Shown here piece after piece: positions 54,665 to 63,001 of a stretch of DNA of 64,000 nt; the stretch's first letter is position 1, and each line of letters opens with the position of its first letter. The DNA lies in contig NZ_KB235898.1 of NCBI RefSeq assembly GCF_000332155.1, positions 1,029,997 to 1,093,996 of the forward strand, written 5' to 3'. Position numbers and translations under genes: made by a program. The notes under the pieces are model-generated. The model saw only the letters and a program-made list of their open reading frames with translations, was not told the origin of the DNA and did not search any database. The DNA comes from Kamptonema formosum PCC 6407. GTDB lineage: Bacteria > Cyanobacteriota > Cyanobacteriia > Cyanobacteriales > Microcoleaceae.

Positions 54665-54743
54665 AATTAACAACTAACAACCAACAACCAACAACCAACA
54701 ACTAACAACTAACAACTAACAACTAACAACTAACAACTAACAA
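54665..54743 (+). repeat. AACAACTAAC tandem repeat directly before trpA
   Basis: About ten degenerate CAACTAA/CAACCAA units run to the trpA ATG. There is no Shine-Dalgarno between the repeat and the start codon. Complementary units (TTAGTTGTTAGTGGTTAGTT) follow the DUF3007 stop at 54466-54489. Similar A/C-rich leaders precede larC and the gene at 58504. Confidence 0.88.
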
Positions 54744-55541
54744 ATGACAATTTCCCAATGTTTTAAAGACCTTCGCAGTCAAGGCAAATGTGCTTTAATT
54801 CCATTCATCACCGCCGGCGACCCAGACTTAGAAACTACTGCTAAAGCACTGCAAATCTTAGATGAAAACGGTGCAGATATAATTGAACTCGGAGTTCCCT
54901 ACTCAGATCCCCTAGCTGATGGTCCCGTAATTCAAGCGGCCGCTACTCGCGCTTTAGAACGGGGAACTAAGCTAGACTCCGTATTAGCGATGGTCGAAAA
55001 AGTTTCGCCGAAACTGCGATCGCCAATTATTCTCTTCACGTACTATAACCCGATTTTATACCGAGGGATAGATACATTTTTGCAGCAAGTTAAAAAGGCT
55101 GGAGTTCAGGGGTTAGTTGTCCCTGACTTACCATTGGAAGAAGCCGAAAGTTTGTTAACACCTGCTAGTAAAATGGGCATTGAAGTGGTTTTATTAGTTG
55201 CCCCAACCAGTCCCAAAGACCGAATCAAAGCGATCGCGCAGCAATCTCAAGGATTCATTTACCTAGTTAGCGTTACAGGCGTTACCGGCGTGCGTTCCGG
55301 GTTAGAGGGACGAGTACAAGACTTACTGCAAGAGCTCCGTAGCGTCACTGATAAACCCATTGGCATTGGTTTTGGCATTTCCGCACCGGAACACGCGCAG
55401 CAAGTGCAACAATGGGGAGCAGATGCGGCAATTGTGGGTAGTGCCTTTGTCAAGCGTTTAGCTGATGGTACACCGGAACAGGGATTAGATGCGATCGCGC
55501 ATTTCTGCCAGAGTCTCAAAGCAGCAATTACAAATAATTAG
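54744..55541 (+). CDS. trpA: Tryptophan synthase alpha chain
   Basis: 265 aa. The TIM-barrel catalytic residues are clear: Glu in [20 protein letters not shown] (with the conserved SDP), the [11 protein letters not shown] loop, [15 protein letters not shown] and GFGISAPEH, and VVGSAFVK near the end. TrpA cleaves indole-3-glycerol phosphate to indole and glyceraldehyde 3-phosphate, passing indole to TrpB. Other trp genes are not nearby, as usual in cyanobacteria; it follows ndhL-DUF3007. The leader is an A/C-rich repeat with no ribosome-binding site, so initiation may be Shine-Dalgarno-independent. Confidence 0.97.
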   Translation: MTISQCFKDLRSQGKCALIPFITAGDPDLETTAKALQILDENGADIIELGVPYSDPLADGPVIQAAATRALERGTKLDSVLAMVEKVSPKLRSPIILFTYYNPILYRGIDTFLQQVKKAGVQGLVVPDLPLEEAESLLTPASKMGIEVVLLVAPTSPKDRIKAIAQQSQGFIYLVSVTGVTGVRSGLEGRVQDLLQELRSVTDKPIGIGFGISAPEHAQQVQQWGADAAIVGSAFVKRLADGTPEQGLDAIAHFCQSLKAAITNN

Positions 55542-55573
55542 ACCCAGTGTAAAATTTGTCTGCCATTAGATAG

Positions 55574-55618
55574 ATGTCTTCGATCGCGATCGCCCATCAA
55601 GATCGCGATCGAAGACAT
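55574..55618. terminator. Probable transcription terminator of trpA
   Basis: An 18-bp perfect inverted repeat (ATGTCTTCGATCGCGATC and complement) with a 9-nt loop, about 30 bp after the trpA stop, followed by a partly T-rich stretch (TGTTTTAC). The strong GC stem supports termination; the T tract is short, so a repeat origin is also possible. Confidence 0.6.
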
Positions 55619-55860
55619 TGTTTTACTTGCAAGGATTAATCCTTCATCCTTCTTCCTTCTTCCTTCATCCTTCTACTTAATAACTACGTAATCAGTAGGT
55701 AAGACCTAAGAATGTAACTTGAGACAGATGAAGAATTTATCATTTTATTTGTAGGCTGTAAAAGTGCTCAAATCTCTGGTTTAGCAATGCTAAGTATCCA
55801 GAAATTCCCCTAGAAATTCAAAGGGAAATTGAGCGTTTTACAAAAAAATGGAGAATTGTT

Positions 55861-56469
55861 ATGAACAGATTAATAGCGACCATCAAAAAGATTCGAGTCG
55901 TACAAATTTTTACCGCTTTTATGGCTGGAATTCTAATGTTAGTCAGCACTGCCTGTAATAGTCCTGACGTATTAGCAAAAACTGCCGATCAAGTGAGAGA
56001 AGAAGTTCCTTCTGAGGCGGTAACATCTAAAGTCAAAGAGGGAATGAACGGCTATAAAGATACTGACCCCAGAGATAAAGGAAATGTTTCCGCCGCAGAA
56101 GCCAAAGCTCAGATGCTCAAAGATGCTGCTGAACGTCGTATCAGTACCAAATCTAGTAACAATGTACCTGAAAATATTCGGCGTGTAGGCGATGAAGGCC
56201 AAGATAAGCTGGATGAAATTGGTCAAAAGCTGGATGAAAATAAGGACGCTTTCGGACGCAAAGCTAAGGAGTTTGCGGACAATACTAAGCAAGGAATGGA
56301 GAATATTAAGGACAATACTCGCCGGGGTATAGAGGGAGCAAAAGATATCGCTAATGAAGCGACTAGCGGCTCAAAAGATAAGGTTGATGAAGGCGCTAAC
56401 ACCCTTAAATCTAAAGTCAGTCAAGGCGTAGACAATGTTAAACGCGCAGCCGATAGAGCTACTAACTAA
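55861..56469 (+). CDS. Putative lipoprotein with amphipathic helical repeats
   Basis: 202 aa. The N-terminus has a basic start, a hydrophobic core (FTAFMAGILMLVSTA) and Cys32 (STACNS), a weak lipobox. The mature part is hydrophilic, Lys/Asp/Glu-rich, with repeated helical segments (KAKEFADNTKQGMENIKDNT, SKDKVDEGANTLKSKVSQGV), resembling LEA-like or apolipoprotein-type proteins; cyanobacterial DUF6658-like proteins share this plan. Such proteins are often stress-related, but that is family-level inference. It is monocistronic, ended by a good hairpin terminator. Confidence 0.78.
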   Translation: MNRLIATIKKIRVVQIFTAFMAGILMLVSTACNSPDVLAKTADQVREEVPSEAVTSKVKEGMNGYKDTDPRDKGNVSAAEAKAQMLKDAAERRISTKSSNNVPENIRRVGDEGQDKLDEIGQKLDENKDAFGRKAKEFADNTKQGMENIKDNTRRGIEGAKDIANEATSGSKDKVDEGANTLKSKVSQGVDNVKRAADRATN

Positions 56470-56532
56470 GTAGTGGGAGAAGTGGGTGCTGCTTCCCAAG
56501 AATATTGACGGCAAAGAGAAAATAGTTGCAGC

Positions 56533-56553
56533 GCCCACTTGAGTGGGCTTTTT
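56533..56553. terminator. Rho-independent terminator between convergent genes
   Basis: GCCCACT-TG-AGTGGGC followed by TTTTT, placed about 65 bp after the lipoprotein gene and just before the larC stop on the other strand. It is oriented to stop plus-strand transcription. Confidence 0.82.
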
Positions 56554-56558
56554 GATGG

Positions 56559-57992
56559 TTAATCGTGTTGAAAGTGCCAGTGCGAAACTGCTAGGCGATG
56601 AACTTCTCGCCAACTAATATGATGAAGTTTTGCTAGTTTGGCACAATCTTCATATTCTGGCTGCACGTTAGTAATACGATCGCCATCTTTGGCAACTTTT
56701 ACCCGCACTTCCCCCCACTCTGTCTGTACTTTTTGAATTTCTCGCTGTAAAATTGTTCTCAGTTGAGTTGAGCGGCGAATGCCTAAAGTTGTAGTTTCGC
56801 GAAAAATAACGGTTTCGCAATTTTGCTGAGATTCAGGGTGGCAAATCGCAGTCAGCAGTACGCCCAAACGAGATTTTTTCATCACAATTGGCTGAGTAAA
56901 GACATCGACAGCGCCAACGGCAAATAAAGCATCAAAGATATATGCGATCGCTTGCGGGCTAAGATCGTCAATTTGGGTTTCCAGCACACAAATAACTTCT
57001 TGGGAATTAGCTAAATTTCCTCTTCCTTCTACCTTCTTCCTTCTTCCCTCTTCCTTCTTCCTTCTTCCCTCTTCCTTCTTCCTTTTTCCTTCTGTCTTCT
57101 CTCCTATCCACAACCGCAAAATATTAGGAATCGGCAATTGGCGGGAACCCGCACCTAAACCAATTTGGTGCAGATTCATTGACGGCGGCGGGCCAAAACT
57201 TTTACAGAGAGTAACTGCGATCGCGCTTCCCGTCGGCGTGCATAACTCGCGATCGATTTCATTACTGTAAACTGGTACTTGCCGCATTTCCCACAACTTC
57301 AAAACCGCAGGTGTAGGTACTGCTAAGCGCCCGTGTGCGGCCCAGACTGTACCCCCACCAGTAGGCAAAGCGGAACAGTATAATTCGTCAATATCTAACC
57401 AGTCTAACCCCAAACAAGTACCCACAATATCAACGATCGCATCAGTTGCTCCCACTTCGTGAAAATGCACCTCTTCTGGGGCGATACCATGTACAGCACC
57501 TTCCGCCTCTGCAAGTTTCCGAAATACTGCTAAACTCCAAATTTCCGCACGTTTTGGCAACCCTGCACCTGCGATCGTTTGCTCAATTTCGGGCAAATGG
57601 CGGTGTTGAGTGTGGGGGGTGGGTGACTCGGATTCGGTATGATGGTGGGAATGAGCCTCGTGACGATCGCGATCGTGGTGATGGTGGTGGTGCTCGTGAC
57701 GTGAAAAAGTTGGCGCTTCTGTTTCGGAAGGATCTAATGCTGAGTCAGAATTAGGGTTTTCCCCTGCAACTTTGGAAGTTTCCGAAGATAAGCTTAAATC
57801 AACATAAACTTTAGTTGCCTGTTGGGTATTGCGGTGAACTCTTTCTACTCTTAAGTTATATTCCTGGGAGATCCCTAGTAAATTGAGTTTGGCAATCAGG
57901 TATTCTATAGGAACACCTGCATGGACAAGAGCACCCAGGCACATATCACCCGCGATGCCAGTTGGACATTCAAAATATGCTATTTTGTTCAT
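56559..57992 (-). CDS. larC: LarC-like nickel-pincer cofactor chelatase (DUF111)
   Basis: 477 aa. The N-terminus (MNKIAYFECPTGIAGDMCLG), HFHEVGATDAIVDIVGTCLG and LYCSALPTGGGTV, ELCTPTGSAIA and, C-terminally, LETQIDDLSPQAIAYIFDAL and GVLLTAICHP match LarC/DUF111. LarC inserts nickel into the NPN pincer cofactor of lactate racemase and related LarA enzymes. A His-rich loop (HEHHHHHHDRDRHEAHSHHH, about 98-118) probably holds metal. Residues about 295-325 (KRKKEEGRRKKEEGRRKK) are an in-frame repeat insertion. The ATG is preceded by a CTAACAACTAAC-type repeat leader. larA, larB and larE are not in the window. Confidence 0.93.
   Translation of the reverse strand: MNKIAYFECPTGIAGDMCLGALVHAGVPIEYLIAKLNLLGISQEYNLRVERVHRNTQQATKVYVDLSLSSETSKVAGENPNSDSALDPSETEAPTFSRHEHHHHHHDRDRHEAHSHHHTESESPTPHTQHRHLPEIEQTIAGAGLPKRAEIWSLAVFRKLAEAEGAVHGIAPEEVHFHEVGATDAIVDIVGTCLGLDWLDIDELYCSALPTGGGTVWAAHGRLAVPTPAVLKLWEMRQVPVYSNEIDRELCTPTGSAIAVTLCKSFGPPPSMNLHQIGLGAGSRQLPIPNILRLWIGEKTEGKRKKEEGRRKKEEGRRKKVEGRGNLANSQEVICVLETQIDDLSPQAIAYIFDALFAVGAVDVFTQPIVMKKSRLGVLLTAICHPESQQNCETVIFRETTTLGIRRSTQLRTILQREIQKVQTEWGEVRVKVAKDGDRITNVQPEYEDCAKLAKLHHISWREVHRLAVSHWHFQHD
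57021..57105 (-). repeat. GAAGGAAGAAG repeat inside larC
   Basis: GAAGAAGGAAGAGGGAAGAAG-like units (coding direction) encode Lys/Arg/Glu/Gly-rich residues. The same purine-rich units occur in intergenic DNA at about 5767-5800 and 55641-55675. The frame is kept. Confidence 0.85.
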
Positions 57993-58075
57993 GGTTAGTT
58001 GTTAATTGTTGGTGGTTAGTGGTTAGTGGTTAGTAGTTGGTTGTTAGTTGTTAGTTGTTAGTTGTTAGTTAGTCT
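57993..58075 (-). repeat. CTAACAACTAAC repeat directly upstream of larC
   Basis: In the larC transcript orientation this reads as CAACTAA/CCACTAA units up to the ATG, without a Shine-Dalgarno. The rest of the gap to the next gene (to 58503) contains the palindrome at 58197, a TATAGCAACCTTCTTGGCAG motif and another A/C-rich leader. No gene is seen in the whole 510 bp. Confidence 0.87.
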
Positions 58076-58196
58076 TTGTGGTTTGGATCGGATAATAACT
58101 AATAATTAACCATTGATGCTAATTCTGCTGAATAAATCTGCATAGAACTGACTTACACCTCTGATAGTAACCGCCAAGGCAATTAGATAAATATCC

Positions 58197-58247
58197 GTAA
58201 CGCCGCCTTCTTAGGTGGTATGTTACCACCTAAGAAGGCGGCGTTAC
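58197..58247. repeat. Perfect 24-bp palindrome (GTAACGCCGCCTTCTTAGG)
   Basis: Two 24-nt arms (GTAACGCCGCCTTCTTAGGT...) are exactly complementary with a 3-nt loop. The end GTAACGCCGCC matches the element at 9064-9113. It stands between two divergent genes, each with a repeat leader. Confidence 0.9.
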
Positions 58248-58448
58248 CTGAGTCTCAAAGTATAGCAACCTTCTTGGCAGTTAGGACAGGAGCGATTGCT
58301 GGAAACCTTGATTCTATTCATTCTTCCTGAGCATCGTAGTCCTGAGCATCCTAGTTCCTAGCTATAATAGAGATTGCTCTATCCGTCTTGGCCAGTGCTA
58401 TATCCTGCTAAATTTGATGTGGACTAAAACCCATAAAAATGTTATCAC

Positions 58449-58503
58449 AACAACCAACAAATAACAACTAACAAATAACAACTAACAAACAACAAATCAA
58501 ATA
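58449..58503 (+). repeat. A/C-rich repeat leader of the YrdC-family gene
   Basis: AACAACCAACAAATAACAAC units run to within 5 nt of the ATG. There is no Shine-Dalgarno. It is the third gene start in about 4 kb with this leader type (compare trpA and larC). Confidence 0.85.
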
Positions 58504-59172
58504 ATGGCTGAGATTTATCAAGTACATCCAGAAACACCGCAAAAAGAGAAGATCGAGAAGATTAAAAAATCCTTGCAAGCCGGGGCGATCATGCTTTATC
58601 CTACTGATACAGTCTACGCGATCGGCTGCGATCTTAATGTTAAGTCCGCAGTGGAACGGGTAAGGCAGATCAAGCATTTATCTAATGATAAACCTTTGAC
58701 ATTCCTATGTCCTTCTCTGTCGAATATCGCTCAATATGCTGTCGTTAGCGATTCTGGATACCGCATGATTAAGCGGTTAATTCCAGGGCCCTATACCTTC
58801 CTATTGCCAGCAACTAAGTTAGTGCCTCGATTGGTGATGGAGCCTAAGCGCAAAACTACAGGTATTCGCGTCCCCGATCAAAAATTTTGCTTAGCACTGT
58901 TAGAGGCTTTAGGAAATCCGATTATTTCTACTTCTGCTCATATTACTAATGATGATGAGGGAAAAGCACCCGCAGCAGCATTAGCAACTGAAGAAAACTT
59001 TGGCAAGGCGGAATTATTTGATTCTCTGGAAAAGTTGGTGGATATAATTGTTGATGATACCTCGGAAACAGGATATCAGGTTTCTACGATTCTAGATCTA
59101 ACACAAGATAAACCTAGTATTGTCAGGCGCGGACTGGGATGGGAGGCGGTAGCTAATTGGGCGGAGGAATAG
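58504..59172 (+). CDS. YrdC/YciO-type threonylcarbamoyl-AMP synthase family protein
   Basis: 222 aa. The YrdC/Sua5 motifs are present: GAIMLYPTDTVYAIGCDL (substrate/ATP loop), VRQIKHLSNDKPLTFLC (KxRxxxKPL-type) and LIPGPYTFLLPAT, then KTTGIRVPDQ, NPIISTSAH and PSIVRRGLG. The KR(x)SxxxP block is relaxed as in the YciO subgroup, whose biochemical role is less certain than TsaC/Sua5 (tRNA t6A synthesis). The gene is transcribed alone and followed by a hairpin terminator. Confidence 0.9.
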   Translation: MAEIYQVHPETPQKEKIEKIKKSLQAGAIMLYPTDTVYAIGCDLNVKSAVERVRQIKHLSNDKPLTFLCPSLSNIAQYAVVSDSGYRMIKRLIPGPYTFLLPATKLVPRLVMEPKRKTTGIRVPDQKFCLALLEALGNPIISTSAHITNDDEGKAPAAALATEENFGKAELFDSLEKLVDIIVDDTSETGYQVSTILDLTQDKPSIVRRGLGWEAVANWAEE

Positions 59173-59206
59173 GTAGCGATCTGGTCTAGTATTGAAAACA
59201 AGTTAG

Positions 59207-59235
59207 AGTGGGAAATTCTATCAGAATTTCCCACT
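59207..59235. terminator. Bidirectional hairpin between convergent genes
   Basis: AGTGGGAAATTCT-atc-AGAATTTCCCACT, a 13-bp perfect stem with a 3-nt loop, lies 35 bp after one stop codon and 7 bp before the other, where a shared terminator is expected. No strong T tract on the plus strand. Confidence 0.7.
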
Positions 59236-59242
59236 TGAATTG

Positions 59243-59527
59243 TTAACGCTCTACTTTCACACCTTTCCAAAAGGCGATATAGCCGGTAATATTTTTAGCT
59301 GCTTCTTTTGGGGTGGGATAGTACCAAGCAGCGTCTTTGTTGACTTCGCCATTGACTTCGATGCTGTAGTAACTCGCTACTCCTTTCCAACCGCAGGTAG
59401 TGTGGGTGCTACTTTCTTTGAAATATTCGCGGTTTATGGTATCGGGGGGGAAGTAATAGTTATTTTCTACAACTTCGCAAGCGTCGCTTTCGGCTAAGAC
59501 TGCTCCGTTCCAAGTAGCTTTTGGCAT
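59243..59527 (-). CDS. DUF427 domain protein
   Basis: 94 aa: MPKATWNGAVLAESDACEVV, NNYYFPPDTINREYFKESST, HTTCGWKGVASYYSIEVNGE and DAAWYYPTPKEAAKNITGYI are the complete DUF427 pattern (a small beta-tent fold with W and C/H motifs). DUF427 proteins are widespread and not functionally settled. It is convergent with the YrdC-family gene and about 100 bp divergent from recQ. Confidence 0.92.
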   Translation of the reverse strand: MPKATWNGAVLAESDACEVVENNYYFPPDTINREYFKESSTHTTCGWKGVASYYSIEVNGEVNKDAAWYYPTPKEAAKNITGYIAFWKGVKVER

Positions 59528-59625
59528 GGGTTACTCCAGTTAATTATCTTAGATTTTAGATTATTAGGGCTGTTTGTGCTCTTTTAAGCATAAAATAATG
59601 AGGAAGTCAACGACAACTATTGTAA

Positions 59626-61806
59626 ATGTCAGCGCTACTACCGCCAACTTTTACCCAACCGCGATCGCTGGAACAGGCACTTAAACATTTTTTTGGGTAC
59701 GACTCTTTTCGTCCTGGACAGCGGGAAATTGTCGAAGCAGCTCTCTCTAAGCGGGATATGCTGATTGTGATGCCGACTGGCGGCGGTAAGTCGCTGTGCT
59801 TTCAATTACCGGCACTGTTAAAACCAGGCTTGACTGTGGTGGTGTCGCCTTTAATTGCCCTGATGCAAGACCAGGTAGAATCGCTGAGGGATAATGGGAT
59901 TGGGGCAACTTTTCTCAATAGCACTCTTTCTTTGATGGAGACGCGATCGCGAGAAACTGCGATTCTAGATGGTAAAATTAAACTGCTTTATGTTGCCCCC
60001 GAACGTTTGCTCAGCGAGCGTTTTTTGCCATTTCTAGACCAGGTAGCCGCGAGTTTGGGGATTTCGGCGTTTGCGATCGATGAGGCTCACTGCGTCTCGG
60101 AATGGGGTCACGACTTCCGGCCAGATTATCGGCAAATATTGCAGGTGCGCGATCGCTATCCCCATATTCCGATTATGGCACTAACTGCTACTGCGACCGA
60201 TCGCGTCCGCCTTGATATTATGCAGCAGTTAGCTCTTAGAGAACCTTATATCCACGTTGCCAGTTTCAACCGCCCCAATTTATATTACGAAGTTCGAGCC
60301 AAAACTAAGCACAGTTTTGCTGAATTATTACAGATAATTGACAAAAATGGCGGCTCAGGGATTATCTACTGCCTCAGCCGCAAAAATGTTGATGAACTTG
60401 CCTATAAACTTCAGCAAGTTGGGATTTCTGCTCTACCTTACCATGCAGGCTTAAACGATAGCGATCGCACCAGTAATCAAACCCGCTTCATCCGCGATGA
60501 CGTGCAAATTATGGTAGCGACAGTTGCCTTTGGCATGGGTATTAATAAACCTGACGTGCGTTTTGTTGTTCATTACAATTTGCCGCGCAATTTAGAAGGA
60601 TATTATCAAGAATCAGGACGCGCTGGCAGAGATGGAGAACCGGCCCAATGTATTTTATTTCTCGGTTATGGCGATCGCAAAACTATAGAATATTTAATCG
60701 AACAAAAACCAGATCCTCAAGAACAAAGAATTGCCACGCAACAGTTCCGAAGAGTTATAGATTACGCTGAAGCTTCCGACTGTCGCCGCACCATTCAATT
60801 AAGTTATTTTGGAGAAGCATTTCCGGGAAATTGCAGCCAATGCGATAACTGCCGCAATCAAAAACCCTTAGAAGACTGGACTATTGAGGCGATGAAATTC
60901 CTTTCTGGCGTAGCCAGATGCAAAGAAAGATTTGGCATGAATCATATTATTGAGGTGCTGCGAGGTTCTAAAAGTCAAAAGGTTTTACAATACGGACATG
61001 ACAAACTTTCTACCTATGGAATCGGGAAAGAAAAAAGCGCTGAAGATTGGAAAATGTTAGCGCGATCTCTGCTGCATCAAGGTTTACTAGATGAAACAAC
61101 AGACGGCTATCCTGTATTAAAATTAAATGCTAGAAGTTGGGAAGTAATGAAACGTCAGCGGACTGTGGAAATCGCCGTTGTTCGCAAACAAGAAGTGCAG
61201 GGAGTTCAACGCTATTCAGCAGCAGAAGGAGAGATATTATTTGGAGTATTGCGTAAACTTAGAAAACAAATCGCCGACGAGCAATTTGTACCGCCTTATG
61301 TGGTATTTCCTGATTCTAGTTTACGCGCAATGGCAGAACAACGCCCCCAAACTTTAAATGAATTTGCAAAAATTTCTGGGGTAGGAACACGCAAGCGAGA
61401 TAAGTATGGCAAACAGTTTATTGAGGCAATTCGAGAGTATTGTGAAGAACAAGGAATACCAACGGTATCAACACCTTTAACTGGTTCAAATATTCCCAAT
61501 CAACCCTCTCATACTCAGATGCTAACCTTACAATTACATCAGCAAGGTTTAACTGTGGACGTAATCGCTGAGGTTCGCGATATTCGTGCTACCAGAGTTG
61601 TGACTCATTTAGCTGAATTAATCGAAATGAATCAAGAAGTTGATATAAATCAGTTGGTAGATTTGGAGAGTCAGCAAGCTATTATTACAGCAATTGAGTT
61701 AGTAGGCGATCGTTCTTTAACACCTATTTATCAACTTTTAGGTGAGAAGTATACTTATGATGAAATTAAGTTAGTGCGGGCCTGGTTGCGGCGAAATAAT
61801 CCATAA
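59626..61806 (+). CDS. recQ: ATP-dependent DNA helicase RecQ
   Basis: 726 aa. Helicase motifs: Walker A in MPTGGGKSLCFQLP, DEAH-type Walker B in FAIDEAHCVSEWGHDFRPDY, motif III ALTATAT, and the C-terminal helicase part QESGRAGRDGEPAQC. The RecQ zinc domain (CRRTIQLSYFGE...CSQCDNC), RQC winged helix, and an HRDC domain (about 545-610, LRAMAEQRPQTLNEFAKISG) follow. A further C-terminal helical/HTH part (LHQQGLTVDVIAEVRDIRAT) is common in cyanobacterial RecQ. A 3'-5' helicase in recombination and repair. The ATPase gene downstream starts 70 bp later with its own ribosome site. Confidence 0.96.
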   Translation: MSALLPPTFTQPRSLEQALKHFFGYDSFRPGQREIVEAALSKRDMLIVMPTGGGKSLCFQLPALLKPGLTVVVSPLIALMQDQVESLRDNGIGATFLNSTLSLMETRSRETAILDGKIKLLYVAPERLLSERFLPFLDQVAASLGISAFAIDEAHCVSEWGHDFRPDYRQILQVRDRYPHIPIMALTATATDRVRLDIMQQLALREPYIHVASFNRPNLYYEVRAKTKHSFAELLQIIDKNGGSGIIYCLSRKNVDELAYKLQQVGISALPYHAGLNDSDRTSNQTRFIRDDVQIMVATVAFGMGINKPDVRFVVHYNLPRNLEGYYQESGRAGRDGEPAQCILFLGYGDRKTIEYLIEQKPDPQEQRIATQQFRRVIDYAEASDCRRTIQLSYFGEAFPGNCSQCDNCRNQKPLEDWTIEAMKFLSGVARCKERFGMNHIIEVLRGSKSQKVLQYGHDKLSTYGIGKEKSAEDWKMLARSLLHQGLLDETTDGYPVLKLNARSWEVMKRQRTVEIAVVRKQEVQGVQRYSAAEGEILFGVLRKLRKQIADEQFVPPYVVFPDSSLRAMAEQRPQTLNEFAKISGVGTRKRDKYGKQFIEAIREYCEEQGIPTVSTPLTGSNIPNQPSHTQMLTLQLHQQGLTVDVIAEVRDIRATRVVTHLAELIEMNQEVDINQLVDLESQQAIITAIELVGDRSLTPIYQLLGEKYTYDEIKLVRAWLRRNNP

Positions 61807-61876
61807 ATGTAAGGTCGTCGTCGCAACAGCATTACAAAGAGTATTTGAATAGTATTATCTTTAATAGGAGAGGAAT

Positions 61877-63001
61877 ATGAGAATTAAAAAAGTATCATTT
61901 TGTAACCATGAATTAGATTGGCAATTTGAACCCATTTATTTTTCTAATCTTGCTTTGCTAGTTGGTGTCTCAGGAGTTGGTAAAACTCAAATACTTAAAG
62001 GGATTTCCAGTTTAAAGGAGATAGCTAATGGTAAGTCTTTAAATGGATTAGCCTGGGATATTACATTTTTAACAAAAAATGAGGTTGAGTACCAATGGAT
62101 AGGAGAATTTGAAACTCAAAAACAACCTGGTCTAATTTCTGAAGATGAAGATGACAACGCTAGATTCAAAATTTTACATGAAAAATTATGGAGAAATGGT
62201 AATCTCATTATAGAAAGAAGCCCTAATGAGATTCAATTCCAAGGAAAAATCACACCAAAGCTATCACCATTTCAAAGCATAGTTTATATATTAAACCAAG
62301 AAGACGACATTGCCCCAGTTCAAGAGGGTTTTAAGAAAATCGTAAACAGTGAACATTCTAGGTCAATCAATGCTGTTTATGGCATACCTCATAGGGTACT
62401 AGCGGAACTAACTAGAGAAAATTTATCGTTAGATACTATTAAAGAATTTAATATGCCAATCGCCCTAAAATTGGCTTTAGTTTCTCAGCAATATGCAGAT
62501 ATTTTTAATAACATCAAAACTAGCTTTATAGAAATATTTACTCAAGTAGAAGATATTAAAATAGAGGCAATAGAAGATAAAAATAGTCCACTTTTCCCAG
62601 ACTTTCCTGTTCAAATTAAAGAAAAAGGAGTTAATAAGTGGATATTGCAAAATAACATTTCTTCAGGGATGTTAAAAACACTCATTCATATTAGTGAACT
62701 TTACTTAGCGCCTGAAGGAACTGTAATTCTTATCGATGAGTTTGAAAATAGTTTAGGTGTTAACTGTATTCATGTTGTCACTACTTCATTACTAAAAAAC
62801 GAAAGTCTGCAATTCATTCTCACGAGTCATCACCCATATATTATCAATAACATTGCAATGGAATACTGGAAAATAGTAACTCGCCGAGGTGGCGTAGTAA
62901 CGGTAAGAGATGCCAAAGATTTTAATTTGGGAAAATCTAGACATCAGGCATTTCTGCAATTGATTAATCTAGAAGAATATAGCGAAGGAATAAAAGTTTA
63001 A
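61877..63001 (+). CDS. AAA/ABC-type ATPase, first gene of a putative defence module
   Basis: 374 aa with GGAGAGGA before the ATG. Walker A is LVGVSGVGKTQILKG (residues about 30-44). An ABC-signature-like NNISSGMLKTLIHISELYL precedes Walker B VILIDEFENSLG (about 282-293) and a switch His in FILTSHHPYIINN. This is the SMC/RecF-like AAA_15/AAA_21 architecture of OLD/PARIS-type ATPases, with a short middle instead of a long coiled coil. The stop overlaps the next gene's start by one base (TAATG), so the two are translated together. The pair is AT-rich compared with recQ and purU, suggesting acquisition. The function as a defence sensor is inferred from architecture. Confidence 0.85.
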   Translation: MRIKKVSFCNHELDWQFEPIYFSNLALLVGVSGVGKTQILKGISSLKEIANGKSLNGLAWDITFLTKNEVEYQWIGEFETQKQPGLISEDEDDNARFKILHEKLWRNGNLIIERSPNEIQFQGKITPKLSPFQSIVYILNQEDDIAPVQEGFKKIVNSEHSRSINAVYGIPHRVLAELTRENLSLDTIKEFNMPIALKLALVSQQYADIFNNIKTSFIEIFTQVEDIKIEAIEDKNSPLFPDFPVQIKEKGVNKWILQNNISSGMLKTLIHISELYLAPEGTVILIDEFENSLGVNCIHVVTTSLLKNESLQFILTSHHPYIINNIAMEYWKIVTRRGGVVTVRDAKDFNLGKSRHQAFLQLINLEEYSEGIKV

